From Sporosarcina sp. BP05 (lineage in GTDB: Bacteria; Bacillota; Bacilli; Bacillales_A; Planococcaceae), in the NCBI RefSeq assembly GCF_014282005.1, contig NZ_JACFTD010000002.1, positions 186,001-250,000 of the forward strand: DNA of 64,000 nucleotides, written 5' to 3'. Shown here piece after piece: positions 9,880 to 19,798 of the stretch. Within the stretch, counting starts at the first letter, position 1. Each line of letters begins with the position of its first letter. The notes beneath the pieces were generated by a model. It was not told where the DNA came from and did no database searches. It worked only from the letters and a program-made list of their open reading frames with translations. The position numbers and the translations under genes are program-made.

Positions 9880-9932
9880 AAAAAGCACCGTATTTAAGCT
9901 TGTTTTCATAAGCTTAATACGGTGCTTTTTAA
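9880..9932 (+). terminator. Strong terminator downstream of lepA
   Basis: A stem of about 20 base pairs built from AAAAAGCACCGTATTAAGCT-type arms, with a T tract. Because another terminator sits after the lepA 3'-end copy at 11880-11907, this one probably arrived with the inserted segment. Confidence 0.92.
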
Positions 9933-10156
9933 TTTGTCAAATTGTCCTATAGAGTGAGCTACAAAGCTGATACAGACAATTAATCACGCTTTTTCGATTG
10001 AGTCAAGACACATGCCCCTTTACAATAACAATTAACAAGTGCTAAAAATAAAATACTCCCTTGTACCAGACTGTTCGTCCAATCATTGCTCGTACTCGTC
10101 CATATACTACGTAGAAGGCTGGCCAGCTTTAAAGAACAGCAAAGGGGGGATAGGGT

Positions 10157-10363
10157 ATGTGTTTTGAAAATCGGAATCGGAATCGTCGGGTAGAGTTAGT
10201 CTGTAAGTGTCGGGAAGTAAGGTCTGAACGCGACATTGATAATAGACGTCATTGTAATCGCGACATTGATAATAGAAATCGTTGTAATCGCGACCGCGAC
10301 GAAAGAGGTCGTTGTAATGAGAATCGTCGTAGACGTTGTAATTTTTGTAATTTTGGCTGGTAA
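10157..10363 (+). CDS. Small Arg/Asn/Cys-rich protein, hypothetical
   Basis: 68-residue ORF with an AAAGGGGGG ribosome binding site and ATG start. Composition is extreme: roughly a third arginine, many asparagines, and cysteines at regular places in an imperfect repeat (DIDNR-x-x-CNR twice, then variants). It ends in CNFCNFGW. No family is recognised. Cys-rich low-complexity proteins of this size are common among spore coat or crust components, but that is only a guess. It ends about 60 bases before a strong terminator. Confidence 0.5.
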   Translation: MCFENRNRNRRVELVCKCREVRSERDIDNRRHCNRDIDNRNRCNRDRDERGRCNENRRRRCNFCNFGW

Positions 10364-10425
10364 TCGTATTGGAATTTAAAAGAGGAAAATGAAAAAATCG
10401 CAATGCTTGCGGTAACTATGAAATT

Positions 10426-10464
10426 AAAGGCGACCATTCCATTCTGGAATAATCGCCTTTTTTC
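10426..10464. terminator. Bidirectional terminator before the MFS gene end
   Basis: AAAGGCGA pairs with TCGCCTTT followed by a T run; it separates the small ORF from the convergent efflux gene. Confidence 0.88.
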
Positions 10465-10491
10465 GTTTATTTCTTCCAAAAGAAAATCAAT

Positions 10492-11655
10492 TTATAATGT
10501 TATATGCTTTGGCTTCTTCCAAAACAGTGCAATAATCGTACCGATTGCTAATACGATTGCGGCAAAATAGTAGGGATAGTTTAAGTTAACATCGAATAAC
10601 ACACCACCGATAATCGGGCCGAAAATATTACCAATACTTGTGAAGGTTGAGTTCATACCGCCGATAAAGCCTTGTTCATTGCCCGCAATTTTAGATAAAT
10701 ACGATGTAATGGCTGGACGAATTAGATCGAATCCAACAAACAGGAAGAATGTTGTCAGTAATATTGTGAAGTATGAGCTCACGAAGGTCATCAATAGGAC
10801 AAGAATCGCTGATAAGGCTAAGCTGTAGCGAATAAGATTAATTTCACCAATGCTTTTAGATAAGCGATCAAACAACAATAGTTGCGCAAGAGCACCTACA
10901 ATTCCGCTACCCGTAATGACGATGGCGATATCTTTTGGAGTAAAGCCGAATTTATGGTCGACGAATAAGCTGAAAAACGATTCAAACGCTGCGAGGCCAA
11001 ACGACAATACGAAAATTAAGATGAACGCAATTGCATACATCGGAATGAAAAGACGACGAAAGCCTGTTTTTTGTCCTGGGATAGGCGCTTCTTCAGCTAC
11101 GCGTTCGGGTTCTGTTAAGAGAATAAGTGAAAGAATCGCAGCAACCGCTCCGAGTACACCTGCCGAATAAAAGGGTACTCGTGTGCCAATCTCAGCTAAA
11201 AACCCACCAATCCCGGGTCCTATAATAAAGCCTGTGCTAATAGCGGCGGACATATAGCCAATGGCTTTTGGTCTAGTGGCGTTTGTGGTAATATCTGCGA
11301 TAAAGGCTGTTACAGCAGGCATAATAAATGCTGCACTGACCCCACCGAGCATGCGTGAGATAAATAATACCTCAACTGTTTTACCAAATCCGAACAAAAA
11401 CTCTGAGAAACCGAATACAAACAGGCCGAGCACGATCATAATTTTACGACCGTATTTATCAGCCCATCTACCGGCAAACGGTGAGACGATAAGTTGTGTA
11501 ATCGCAAATGCCGCCATCATATAGCCGACAACCGTACCGTTAATGTTTAGCTCGTTCATGATTGTAGGGAGGACGGGAATAACAAGCCCGATACCAAGAA
11601 AGGCGATAAATAAATTCATTAGTAAAATGGCTAATGTGACTTTTTGATTTTTCAA
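10492..11655 (-). CDS. MFS multidrug efflux transporter (Bmr/NorA/TetA-like)
   Basis: 387-residue membrane protein with twelve predicted segments, a DHA1-type drug:H+ antiporter. The loop 2-3 signature (GRWADKYGRKI, about residues 61-71) and a motif C-like glycine/proline-rich segment 5 (GFIIGPGIGG) are present. It probably exports amphipathic drugs, but the substrate cannot be read from sequence. TTG start with an AAGGAG box. It lies on the opposite strand between lepA and hemW, which are usually neighbours, and is part of an inserted block. Confidence 0.88.
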   Translation of the reverse strand: MKNQKVTLAILLMNLFIAFLGIGLVIPVLPTIMNELNINGTVVGYMMAAFAITQLIVSPFAGRWADKYGRKIMIVLGLFVFGFSEFLFGFGKTVEVLFISRMLGGVSAAFIMPAVTAFIADITTNATRPKAIGYMSAAISTGFIIGPGIGGFLAEIGTRVPFYSAGVLGAVAAILSLILLTEPERVAEEAPIPGQKTGFRRLFIPMYAIAFILIFVLSFGLAAFESFFSLFVDHKFGFTPKDIAIVITGSGIVGALAQLLLFDRLSKSIGEINLIRYSLALSAILVLLMTFVSSYFTILLTTFFLFVGFDLIRPAITSYLSKIAGNEQGFIGGMNSTFTSIGNIFGPIIGGVLFDVNLNYPYYFAAIVLAIGTIIALFWKKPKHITL

Positions 11656-11826
11656 AAAAAAACTCCTTTACATTTTAATTGTTATAAACCACTTCTTTCA
11701 ATTGATTTTATTAAGCTTACAATTGATAACTATAATATGTTGAAGAAATGAGTAGTCGTTAACAGGATTTAAGCTTTGTGCGATACACCATAATGCTGTA
11801 TGATACAAGTTAGTACATCCAATTAG

Positions 11827-11868
11827 CAAGAAGTATTTATTGCTGTCTTGGAGATGGACGAGGATTAA
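11827..11868 (+). pseudogene. Degenerate duplicate of the lepA 3' end
   Basis: 38 of 42 bases match the last 42 bases of lepA (9777-9818), including the stop codon. It encodes a recognisable lepA C-terminus (E-V-F-I-A-V-L-E-M-D-E-D) but has no gene body upstream. A terminator follows directly, as one expects after the ancestral lepA. The block 9819-11826 was therefore inserted at the lepA 3' end or arose by a recombination that duplicated this end. Confidence 0.85.
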
Positions 11869-11879
11869 TTAATAAATGA

Positions 11880-11907
11880 AGAAGGGGGCGTCGAGCCCTC
11901 TTTTTTC
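11880..11907 (+). terminator. Terminator, probably the original lepA terminator
   Basis: AAGGGGGC and GCCCTC form a stem followed by six T, just after the lepA 3'-end copy. Confidence 0.85.
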
Positions 11908-11986
11908 CATGTATAGACTCTAACGCCTAGAAATTCGGGGTCATAAGCCTTGAACAAGGTGTTAATTAAAGGAAGGAAGTGACGGT

Positions 11987-13120
11987 ATGAGGGGTATGTA
12001 TATCCACATTCCGTTTTGCCATCAAATTTGTCATTACTGTGATTTTAATAAAGTGTTTTTCAAAAATCAGCCTGTCGATGAGTATATCGAATCAATGGGT
12101 CAGGAATTGGCTATTATGCGGCAGGAAGGTATTTCATTCAAAGAAGTGGAAACGGTTTTCTTAGGAGGCGGCACACCGACTTCACTGTCTGAAAAACAGC
12201 TTGAACGGTTGCTTGAGATTATCCATGAATATGTAGATGTCAGTTCATTGAAAGAGTTTTCGACGGAAGCAAATCCGGACGAGCTAACATACGGCAAATT
12301 GATCGTCCTGAAAAATGGCGGCGTGGATCGATTGAGCATCGGTGTTCAGTCATTCGACGCGGACTTATTGAAGAAAATTGGTAGAACGCATAGTCCAGAC
12401 GATGCTGCACGTGTTGTTGGAGAAGCGAGAAAAGCTGGATTTGATAACCTAAGTATTGATTTGATTTACGGGTTGCCGGGGCAAACAATTGCACAATGGC
12501 AGGATACTCTTGATAAAGCACTTGCCCTCGATCTTCCCCATTATTCAGGGTACTCGCTTATTGTTGAGCCAAAAACGGTCTTTTATAATTTGATGAATAA
12601 AGGCAAGTTGCCGCTCCCGGGTGAAGACATCGAAACGGAAATGTTTACGATGTTGATTGAACAAATGGAAAGTAAAGGACGCAAGCGTTACGAAATTAGT
12701 AATTTTGCAACTCCAGGTCACGAATCAATTCATAATCTCATCTATTGGGAAAATGCCACGTACGCTGGTGTTGGTGCAGGTGCACATGGCTATGTAGATG
12801 GCATCCGGTATTCGAACATCGGACCGATTGCGAAATATATGGAGAAAACGGCATTGGGCGAACGACCTGTCCAACAGACACATCTAGTGACAGAAACGGA
12901 AGCGATGGAAGAGGAAATGTTCCTTGGACTCCGTAAATCAAATGGCGTATCCCTCTCTTTATTCCAAGAGAAGTTCGGACAGTCGCTTGAAGAGGTTTAC
13001 GGGGAAACATTGCACTCGCTTATCAAAGACGGGCTTGTCGAGCGATTGGATGATACGGTTAAGTTAACGCACCGTGGTGTTTATAGAGGAAACGATGTAT
13101 TTCAGCAATTTCTTAACTAA
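11987..13120 (+). CDS. hemW: HemW, radical-SAM heme chaperone (HemN-like)
   Basis: 377-residue radical SAM protein. The iron-sulfur motif C-x3-C-x2-C is at C11, C15, C18, and GGGTPT follows. The family was long annotated as oxygen-independent coproporphyrinogen III oxidase. HemW members use a C-x3-C-x2-C cluster motif followed by a non-cysteine (here DF) and act in heme delivery, which favours that call. Binding site GGAAGGAAG precedes the ATG. The lepA-hemW-hrcA order is conserved apart from the inserted MFS block. Confidence 0.92.
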   Translation: MRGMYIHIPFCHQICHYCDFNKVFFKNQPVDEYIESMGQELAIMRQEGISFKEVETVFLGGGTPTSLSEKQLERLLEIIHEYVDVSSLKEFSTEANPDELTYGKLIVLKNGGVDRLSIGVQSFDADLLKKIGRTHSPDDAARVVGEARKAGFDNLSIDLIYGLPGQTIAQWQDTLDKALALDLPHYSGYSLIVEPKTVFYNLMNKGKLPLPGEDIETEMFTMLIEQMESKGRKRYEISNFATPGHESIHNLIYWENATYAGVGAGAHGYVDGIRYSNIGPIAKYMEKTALGERPVQQTHLVTETEAMEEEMFLGLRKSNGVSLSLFQEKFGQSLEEVYGETLHSLIKDGLVERLDDTVKLTHRGVYRGNDVFQQFLN

Positions 13121-13135
13121 TTCTGAGTCAATTCG

Positions 13136-13164
13136 TTGACACTTCGATCTGCATTTGTTAAATT
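13136..13164 (+). promoter_or_regulatory. SigmaA promoter of the hrcA operon
   Basis: TTGACA at 13136-13141, a 17-base spacer, and TAAATT at 13159-13164. The CIRCE operator lies just downstream, so HrcA binding would block initiation or elongation. Confidence 0.8.
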
Positions 13165-13174
13165 ATCAGTAGTA

Positions 13175-13201
13175 TTAGCACTCGCGGTTATAGAGTGCTA
13201 A
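13175..13201 (+). promoter_or_regulatory. CIRCE operator (HrcA binding site)
   Basis: TTAGCACTC, nine bases, GAGTGCTAA: a perfect consensus CIRCE inverted repeat. It lies between promoter and hrcA start, so the repressor regulates its own gene together with grpE and dnaK, and probably dnaJ by readthrough. Confidence 0.97.
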
Positions 13202-13215
13202 CAGGAGTGATGACT

Positions 13216-14265
13216 ATGTTGACGAACAGACAATTGCTTATATTGCAACTGACGGTTGACGATTTCATCGAATCCGCACAACCCGTCGGATCGAGGCAGC
13301 TATCCAAAAAGCCGGAAGCCCCATTTAGTCCAGCGACAATACGGAACGAAATGGCTGACCTAGAAGAGATGGGTTATCTTGAAAAGACCCACTCTTCATC
13401 CGGCAGAATACCATCTGAAAAAGGGTACAGGTTTTATGTAGATAATTTATTAACAAAAGAAAAGTTGAACACAGAAGACAGCATTCACCTGCGCTCGGTT
13501 TTTCGGGAAAAAATTGTGGAGACTGAAGAGTTAATACGAAAGTCGGCCACAATATTGTCCGATTTGACAAATTATACTTCGATTCTCCTTGGACCCGATA
13601 CATCGTTGCATGCAGTGAAGCGTTTTTCAATCGTTCCATTAGATGAGAAGACGGCTGTCGCTATTATTGTCACGGACAATGGACGTGTTGAGAATAGGCT
13701 CTTCAATGTACCGGAAGGCTTTACAGCGTCTGATATTGAAAAAATGGTTAACATCCTGAACGAGCGGCTTATTGGCACTCCGCTTGTCCATATTCAGAAG
13801 ATACTTGCTCAGGAGACGAAAACGGTGTTGGAACGTCATATTCATCATGCAGGCGACTTGATTGCTTCATTCCAACGGGCGATTTTAATCGAACCGCAGG
13901 AACGGCTGTTTTTTGGTGGTAAAATGAACATGATGAAGCAACCCGAATTCAATGATATCCACAAGATGAAAACAATTTTTGAATTAATGGACAAGGGCGC
14001 ACCAGCAATGACGTTTTTTCAGGAAGGTATAACAGGTATTCATGTCCGCATCGGTTCTGAAAACAATCACAATGCGATGGAAGATTGTAGTGTGATTACA
14101 GCGACATATTCGGCCGGCGACAATATGACGGGTTCCATCGCAATCATCGGACCAAAACGGATGGATTATGCAAGAGTCATCACCATGCTTGATTTAATGA
14201 GCAGTGATTTGTCCAGAGAGTTGGCGAGGCTGACAATCGGCGGAACAGCAGGGAGGAACGACTAA
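13216..14265 (+). CDS. hrcA: Heat-inducible transcription repressor HrcA
   Basis: 349-residue repressor of class I heat-shock genes. An N-terminal winged helix (about residues 1-75; MLTNRQLLILQLTVDDFIESAQPVGS, then ATIRNEMADLEEMGYLEK) is followed by the dimer/GAF-like domain. Start at the ATG at 13216 is supported by ACAGGAGTG eight bases upstream; the ORF opens 21 bases earlier inside the CIRCE region. It overlaps grpE by one base (TAATG). Confidence 0.96.
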   Translation: MLTNRQLLILQLTVDDFIESAQPVGSRQLSKKPEAPFSPATIRNEMADLEEMGYLEKTHSSSGRIPSEKGYRFYVDNLLTKEKLNTEDSIHLRSVFREKIVETEELIRKSATILSDLTNYTSILLGPDTSLHAVKRFSIVPLDEKTAVAIIVTDNGRVENRLFNVPEGFTASDIEKMVNILNERLIGTPLVHIQKILAQETKTVLERHIHHAGDLIASFQRAILIEPQERLFFGGKMNMMKQPEFNDIHKMKTIFELMDKGAPAMTFFQEGITGIHVRIGSENNHNAMEDCSVITATYSAGDNMTGSIAIIGPKRMDYARVITMLDLMSSDLSRELARLTIGGTAGRND

Positions 14266-14843
14266 TGACAACTGTAAACGATGAATTTAAAGAGAATGAA
14301 GAAGCAGTAGTAATTGAAACGCCCGATAATACAGACGACATAATCGAATCAGGTGAAAATACCGAGGAGAATGAAATCGTTGAAAACGGGGAAGACACGA
14401 TTGTGCAAGAACTGACTGACAAGCTACAAGAAGAAGAGAATAAGCGGTTTAGACTTCTTGCAGATTATGAAAACTTCAAGAGACGTGCTTCGCTTGATAA
14501 AGAAGCGCTACAGAAGTATCGCGCACAGAATGTCGTGACGAATCTAATACCAGTTCTTGATAACTTTGCACGGGCACTTACTGTGGAAGCAAAAACTGAA
14601 GAGGCTCAAACGATGATGACGGGATTAGATATGATTTACCGTACATTCGTTCAAGCTCTTGAAGATGAAGGTCTCGTTGAAATTCAAGCCTTGGATCAGG
14701 AGTTTGATCCGAACTTCCATCAGGCAATTATGACGGGTTCAGATGAAGATAAACCATCGGGCATCGTACTTGAACAAATGCAAGCTGGTTATATGTTGAA
14801 AGATCGTGTATTGCGACCAGCAATGGTTAAAGTAAACGAATAA
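14265..14843 (+). CDS. grpE: Nucleotide exchange factor GrpE
   Basis: 192-residue cochaperone that releases ADP from DnaK. The first 55 residues are very acidic and probably disordered. A long coiled coil follows (about residues 45-95, with [12 protein letters not shown]), then the beta-domain ending [16 protein letters not shown]. Translationally coupled to hrcA. Confidence 0.96.
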   Translation: MTTVNDEFKENEEAVVIETPDNTDDIIESGENTEENEIVENGEDTIVQELTDKLQEEENKRFRLLADYENFKRRASLDKEALQKYRAQNVVTNLIPVLDNFARALTVEAKTEEAQTMMTGLDMIYRTFVQALEDEGLVEIQALDQEFDPNFHQAIMTGSDEDKPSGIVLEQMQAGYMLKDRVLRPAMVKVNE

Positions 14844-14878
14844 AAAATGTAACATATATATATAGGAGGAATTTGATT

Positions 14879-16705
14879 ATGAGTAAAATTATCGGTATTG
14901 ACTTAGGGACAACAAACTCAGTAGTAGCAATTTATGAAGGCGGAGAGCCGAAAGTTATTCCAAATCCAGAAGGTAACCGTACAACTCCATCCGTTGTTGC
15001 ATTCAAGAACGGCGAACGTCAAGTAGGGGAAGTAGCAAAACGCCAATCAATCACAAACCCAAACACAATCATGTCTGTAAAACGTCATATGGGATCTGAC
15101 TTTAAAGTGAAAGCGGAAGACACTGAATATACACCACAAGAAGTTTCTGCAATGATTCTTCAGTATTTGAAGGGCTATGCAGAAGAGTACCTAGGAGAAA
15201 AAGTAACGAAAGCAGTTATTACAGTTCCTGCTTACTTCAGTGATGCACAGCGTCAAGCAACACAAGATGCTGGTAGAATTGCAGGCCTTGAAGTAGAACG
15301 TATCATCAACGAGCCAACTGCGGCTGCACTTGCATACGGTCTTGACAAAACGGATGAAGACGAAACGATTCTTGTTTATGACCTTGGTGGCGGTACGTTC
15401 GACGTATCAATCCTAGAACTTGGCGACGGAGTATTCCAAGTTAAATCAACAGCGGGTGATAACAAGCTTGGCGGAGACGACTTTGATGATGTTATCATCG
15501 ACTTCCTTGTTCAAGAATTCAAAAAAGACAACGGCATTGACTTGTCGAAAGATAAAATGGCAATGCAACGTTTGAAAGATGCTGCTGAAAAAGCGAAAAA
15601 AGACCTTTCAGGCGTAACAACTTCACAAATCTCATTGCCGTTCATTACAGCTGGCGATGCAGGTCCGCTTCACTTGGAAATTTCACTTTCACGTGCGAAA
15701 TTCGATGAATTGACTGCTCACCTTGTTGAACGTTCAATGGTACCAACTCGTCAGGCAATGAAAGATGCTGGCCTTACTGCATCTGAAATCGACAAAGTAA
15801 TTCTTGTTGGTGGATCGACTCGTATTCCTGCAGTCCAAGAAGCAATCAAAAAAGAAACAGGTAAAGAGCCATATAAAGGCGTTAACCCGGATGAAGTAGT
15901 TGCACTTGGTGCGGCTGTTCAAGGATCAATCTTAAGCGGAGACGTTACAGACGTTGTACTTCTAGACGTAACACCTCTTTCACTAGGTATTGAAACAATG
16001 GGTAACGTGTTCACTAAACTAATCGAACGTAACACGACAATCCCGACTAGCAAATCACAAGTATTCTCAACGGCGGCAGATAGCCAGCCAGCTGTTGATA
16101 TTCATGTATTGCAAGGGGAGCGTCCAATGTCTGTGGACAACAAAACGCTTGGTCGTTTCCAATTGACGGACATTCCGCCAGCACCACGTGGTGTTCCACA
16201 AATCGAAGTAACATTCGATATCGATAAAAACGGTATTGTTACGGTTAAAGCGAAAGATCTTGGAACACAAAAAGAGCATAATATTACAATCCAAGCAAGC
16301 TCAGGTCTAACTGACGAAGAAATTGAACGCATGGTGAAAGATGCTGAAGCAAATGCTGAAGCGGACCAAAAGCGTAAAGAAGAAGCAGACTTGAAAAACG
16401 AAGCTGACCAACTTGTATTCATGGCTGAAAAGACATTGAAAGATCTTGAAGGAAAAGTTTCAGAAGAAGAAGTGAAAAGTGTCGAAGAAGCAAAAGAAGA
16501 GTTGAAAACTGCGCTTGAAGCTGCTGATTTTGACGAAATCCGTACTAAAAAAGACAAGTTGAATGAAATTATCCAACAAATGACTATGAAAATGTACGAA
16601 CAGGCAGCAGCTGAATCTGCTGAAGGCGCTGAAAACGCAGGCGAACCTAAAGACGACGATGTCGTCGACGCAGATTTTGAAGAAGTAATCGACGAGAAAA
16701 AGTAA
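14879..16705 (+). CDS. dnaK: Chaperone DnaK (Hsp70)
   Basis: 608-residue Hsp70. The nucleotide-binding domain opens with [13 protein letters not shown], and [14 protein letters not shown] is the second phosphate motif; the substrate domain and lid follow, ending in an acidic [15 protein letters not shown] tail. The ATG at 14879 has ATAGGAGGA at ideal spacing. As in other Firmicutes it lacks the roughly 24-residue loop found in proteobacterial DnaK lobe I. A terminator follows. Confidence 0.98.
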   Translation: MSKIIGIDLGTTNSVVAIYEGGEPKVIPNPEGNRTTPSVVAFKNGERQVGEVAKRQSITNPNTIMSVKRHMGSDFKVKAEDTEYTPQEVSAMILQYLKGYAEEYLGEKVTKAVITVPAYFSDAQRQATQDAGRIAGLEVERIINEPTAAALAYGLDKTDEDETILVYDLGGGTFDVSILELGDGVFQVKSTAGDNKLGGDDFDDVIIDFLVQEFKKDNGIDLSKDKMAMQRLKDAAEKAKKDLSGVTTSQISLPFITAGDAGPLHLEISLSRAKFDELTAHLVERSMVPTRQAMKDAGLTASEIDKVILVGGSTRIPAVQEAIKKETGKEPYKGVNPDEVVALGAAVQGSILSGDVTDVVLLDVTPLSLGIETMGNVFTKLIERNTTIPTSKSQVFSTAADSQPAVDIHVLQGERPMSVDNKTLGRFQLTDIPPAPRGVPQIEVTFDIDKNGIVTVKAKDLGTQKEHNITIQASSGLTDEEIERMVKDAEANAEADQKRKEEADLKNEADQLVFMAEKTLKDLEGKVSEEEVKSVEEAKEELKTALEAADFDEIRTKKDKLNEIIQQMTMKMYEQAAAESAEGAENAGEPKDDDVVDADFEEVIDEKK

Positions 16706-16722
16706 ATAAGAATGATCGTTGA

Positions 16723-16770
16723 CGGAAAAGTCAAAGTCCGATATTCCGGCTTTGGCTTTTCCGATTTTTA
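16723..16770 (+). terminator. Terminator after dnaK
   Basis: GGAAAAG-x-CAAAG-x-CCG pairs with CGG-CTTTG-GCTTTTCC, followed by ATTTTTA. It would separate hrcA-grpE-dnaK from dnaJ, at least partly. Confidence 0.85.
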
Positions 16771-16774
16771 TTAG

Positions 16775-16945
16775 GTGATCTTGATTTCAGCACCTAGCCC
16801 CTAGGCCAACACGAAGTTGGTTATGCAGTCTAGCTGATAAAGGCAAATAACGCTTTTATCTTCAAGTCTTTCAGCGCTTTTCAGGGCTGATCAGGCGCTT
16901 ACGCTTTTCAGTTCTTAATGGTACAATAGGCAATATCCAAAGTAT
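16775..16945. repeat. Intergenic palindromic repeat upstream of dnaJ
   Basis: The dnaK-dnaJ gap is unusually long (257 bases) and, after the terminator, is filled with GC-rich inverted segments such as CCAACACGAAGTTGG and GCGCTT..AAGCG-type halves, resembling the dispersed repeat at 1000-1112. Near its end, TACAAT at 16921-16926 is a possible -10 for a separate dnaJ promoter. Confidence 0.45.
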
Positions 16946-16962
16946 TTCGGGAGAGTGAAGTA

Positions 16963-18078
16963 ATGAGTAAAAGAGATTATTATGACGTGCTTGGTATAGC
17001 GAAATCGGCTTCAAAAGATGAAATCAGGAAAGCGTATCGTTCGCTTTCGAAAAAATTCCATCCAGACTTGAACAAAGCAGATGATGCAGTTGATAAATTT
17101 AAAGAAGTGACTGAAGCATTTGAAATACTGAGCGATGATTCGAAAAAAGCCAATTACGACCAATTCGGGCATACCAATCCGAACCAAGGATTTGGTGGTG
17201 GTGGAGGAGCTGACGGATTCGGCTTCGATGATATATTCAGTTCATTTTTCGGAGGAAATACACGACGACGCGATCCGAATGCCCCTAGAAAAGGCGACGA
17301 TTTACAGTATTCGATGAACATTGATTTCATGGAAGCTGTTTTCGGGAAGGAAACGGAAGTTGAAATACCGAGAGAGGAAGACTGCGATACTTGTGATGGT
17401 TCAGGCGCTAAAAAGGGGACCAAACCTACGACATGTACACATTGTGGTGGTTCGGGACAAATCAGCGTTACGCAAAACACACCACTTGGCCAAATGGTCA
17501 ATCGTCGAGCGTGTCAGCATTGTCGAGGAACTGGTAAAATAATTCCTGAGAAATGTTCAACTTGTCACGGCGCAGGTAAAGTAACCAAAAGGAAGAAAAT
17601 TAAAGTAACGATTCCTGAGGGGGTCGATGATGGTCAACAACTTCGTGTATCAGGACAGGGAGAACCAGGTCATAAAGGTGGACCTTCGGGCGATTTATAT
17701 ATCGTATTCCGCGTCAAGGCGCATGAGAAATTTATCCGTGAAGACGACGACATCTATTTGGAACTTAACCTAACCTTCCCCCAAGCTTCACTTGGTGATG
17801 AAATCGAAGTGCCGACTGTGCAAGGCAATGTGAACTTGAAAATTCCGGCAGGCACGCAAACAGGAACGCGATTCCGCTTAAAAGGCAAAGGAGTTAAAAA
17901 CGTCCATGGCCGAGGAATTGGAGATCAGCACGTTGTAGTGAAAGTGTTGACGCCTAAGAAAATGACAGAAAAACAGAAAGAACTGATGCGTGAATTTGCT
18001 GCAATTAGCGGAGATTCACTCGATGAGTATTCAAGTTCACTGTTCGATAAAATCAAACGGTCAATTAAAGGCGACTGA
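16963..18078 (+). CDS. dnaJ: Chaperone DnaJ (Hsp40)
   Basis: 371-residue type I J-protein that stimulates DnaK ATPase. The J domain has HPD at residues 33-35. A Gly/Phe-rich stretch ([13 protein letters not shown]) is followed by four CxxCxGxG zinc repeats (about residues 140-215) and the C-terminal substrate domains. All key residues are present. Confidence 0.98.
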   Translation: MSKRDYYDVLGIAKSASKDEIRKAYRSLSKKFHPDLNKADDAVDKFKEVTEAFEILSDDSKKANYDQFGHTNPNQGFGGGGGADGFGFDDIFSSFFGGNTRRRDPNAPRKGDDLQYSMNIDFMEAVFGKETEVEIPREEDCDTCDGSGAKKGTKPTTCTHCGGSGQISVTQNTPLGQMVNRRACQHCRGTGKIIPEKCSTCHGAGKVTKRKKIKVTIPEGVDDGQQLRVSGQGEPGHKGGPSGDLYIVFRVKAHEKFIREDDDIYLELNLTFPQASLGDEIEVPTVQGNVNLKIPAGTQTGTRFRLKGKGVKNVHGRGIGDQHVVVKVLTPKKMTEKQKELMREFAAISGDSLDEYSSSLFDKIKRSIKGD

Positions 18079-18093
18079 AAGGGATGAATTCAT

Positions 18094-19038
18094 TTGAAAT
18101 GGTCGGAAATATCTATTCATACGACGCATGAAGCAACTGAAGCAGTAGCGAATATTTTACACGAAGCTGGTGCAAGTGGAGTCGTTATCGAAGATTCAGC
18201 AGAACCAAATCGAGTCCACGAAGACCGGTTCGGTGAAATATGGGCACTTGACAAGAACGATTTCCCAGTGGATGGCGTTATCTTAAAAGCCTATTTACCA
18301 GTCAATAGTTTTCTAATTGAAACGGTGAAAGATATAGGTCAGTCAATCAGCGGCTTATCGGAATTTGGAATAGATGCAGGGGAAAATGCCATTCAAACAA
18401 ATGAAGTCGATGAAGAAGATTGGGCAACTGCCTGGAAAAAGTACTATCATCCTGTCAAAATTTCAGGTCGCTTTACAATTGTACCGACCTGGGAAGAATA
18501 TAAACCTGTCGAATCAGATGAATTGATTATCGAACTAGATCCTGGGATGGCATTTGGAACGGGAACACATCCTACAACGGTTATGTGTCTACAAGCGCTT
18601 GAGAAATACGTCAAGCCGGGAGACACAGTTGTAGACGTGGGAACAGGTTCTGGTGTGTTATCTATCGGGGCGGCACTTCTAGGTGCTTCACGTGTCCATG
18701 CACTTGATTTGGATCAGGTTGCAGTTGTAGCTGCACAAGAAAACATTGAGCTGAATCATGTTGAAGAAACGGTAGAAGTGAAGCATGGCAATCTTCTAGA
18801 CTCTGTAAAAGAGCCCGCGGACATCATCATCGCAAATATCCTGGCAGAAGTGATCATGTCCTTTTCACAAGATGCGTATTCAATTTTACCGGAGAATGGC
18901 CTGTTTATTGTTTCGGGAATCATTGGCCAAAAACGCGATTTAGTTAAAGACGATCTGATTAGCAAAGGATTTGAGATTGTCGAATCTGTTCTTATGGAAG
19001 ACTGGGTTGCTATCATCGCTAAAAAAAGGAGCGTGTAA
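18094..19038 (+). CDS. prmA: Ribosomal protein L11 methyltransferase
   Basis: 314-residue SAM-dependent enzyme that trimethylates ribosomal protein L11. The N-terminal substrate-recognition domain (MKWSEISIHTTHEATEAV) is followed by a Rossmann methyltransferase domain with DPGMAFGTGTHPTT, VVDVGTGSGVLSIGA and NILAEV. TTG start with GAAAGGGA upstream. The dnaJ-prmA-rsmE-mtaB order is the standard Bacillales arrangement. Confidence 0.95.
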   Translation: MKWSEISIHTTHEATEAVANILHEAGASGVVIEDSAEPNRVHEDRFGEIWALDKNDFPVDGVILKAYLPVNSFLIETVKDIGQSISGLSEFGIDAGENAIQTNEVDEEDWATAWKKYYHPVKISGRFTIVPTWEEYKPVESDELIIELDPGMAFGTGTHPTTVMCLQALEKYVKPGDTVVDVGTGSGVLSIGAALLGASRVHALDLDQVAVVAAQENIELNHVEETVEVKHGNLLDSVKEPADIIIANILAEVIMSFSQDAYSILPENGLFIVSGIIGQKRDLVKDDLISKGFEIVESVLMEDWVAIIAKKRSV

Positions 19039-19042
19039 CGAA

Positions 19043-19783
19043 TTGCAACGTTATTTTCTGCAAACTCCTTTTGATGAAGACGGAAACGCACTAATTACTG
19101 GTGATGACGGTAAACATATCGTGCGTGTCATGCGGATGACTGTTGATGATGACATTATTGCTGTTACTAATGGTGAAGCCTTCGTTTCCCAAATTACAGT
19201 GATTTTACCTGACGGCGTCGTAATCCATCGCAAAGAAGAACCACTTCAGTCAAACGAAATGCCTGTTAAAGTAACAGTAGCTTGTGGTCTGCCAAAAGGT
19301 GATAAACTCGATTTAATCGTTCAAAAAGGAACGGAACTCGGTATGGCAGGGATTTTTCCATTTCAAGCCGAGAGATCTATAGTTAAATGGGATGACAAAA
19401 AAGGTGACAAAAAAGTTGAACGGCTTCGCAAAATTGCCAAAGAGGCTGCGGAGCAATGTCATCGCACAGTTATCCCGGAAGTAAGGAATCCATTCTCTGT
19501 TAAGCAATTAATCGCTGAATCAGAAAAATTTGATGTCCTTCTGTTTGCTGATGAAGAAGACGCGAAAAGTGGAGATCCACATAAAATTGCGGATCGTCTA
19601 AAAAATGTCTTACCTGGTCAAACGGTACTTGCTGTATTCGGACCTGAGGGCGGGCTGTCGAGGACAGAAGCCGAAACCCTACGTTCTGCAGGATTTTTAC
19701 CCATAGCATTAGGTCCGCGCATATTGCGGACGGAAACGGCTCCTTTGTATTTATTGTCCACAATGTCTTACGAATTTGAATGA
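19043..19783 (+). CDS. rsmE: 16S rRNA m3U1498 methyltransferase
   Basis: 246-residue SPOUT-family methyltransferase that modifies U1498 of 16S rRNA. It begins MQRYFLQTPFD with a PUA-like N-terminal domain. The knotted SAM-binding part lies at the C-terminus (VFGPEGGLSRTEAETL, LGPRILRTETAPLY). The TTG at 19043 has AAAGGAG 12 bases upstream; the open frame extends back into prmA but without a start signal. 15 bases separate it from mtaB. Confidence 0.93.
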   Translation: MQRYFLQTPFDEDGNALITGDDGKHIVRVMRMTVDDDIIAVTNGEAFVSQITVILPDGVVIHRKEEPLQSNEMPVKVTVACGLPKGDKLDLIVQKGTELGMAGIFPFQAERSIVKWDDKKGDKKVERLRKIAKEAAEQCHRTVIPEVRNPFSVKQLIAESEKFDVLLFADEEDAKSGDPHKIADRLKNVLPGQTVLAVFGPEGGLSRTEAETLRSAGFLPIALGPRILRTETAPLYLLSTMSYEFE

Positions 19784-19798
19784 AAGTGGTGAGCAGTT

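Noticed and set aside
16102-16734. 210-codon minus-strand frame opposite dnaK
   Set aside because: It lies entirely over the dnaK C-terminal coding region, is Ser-rich as an antisense shadow, and has no ribosome binding site.
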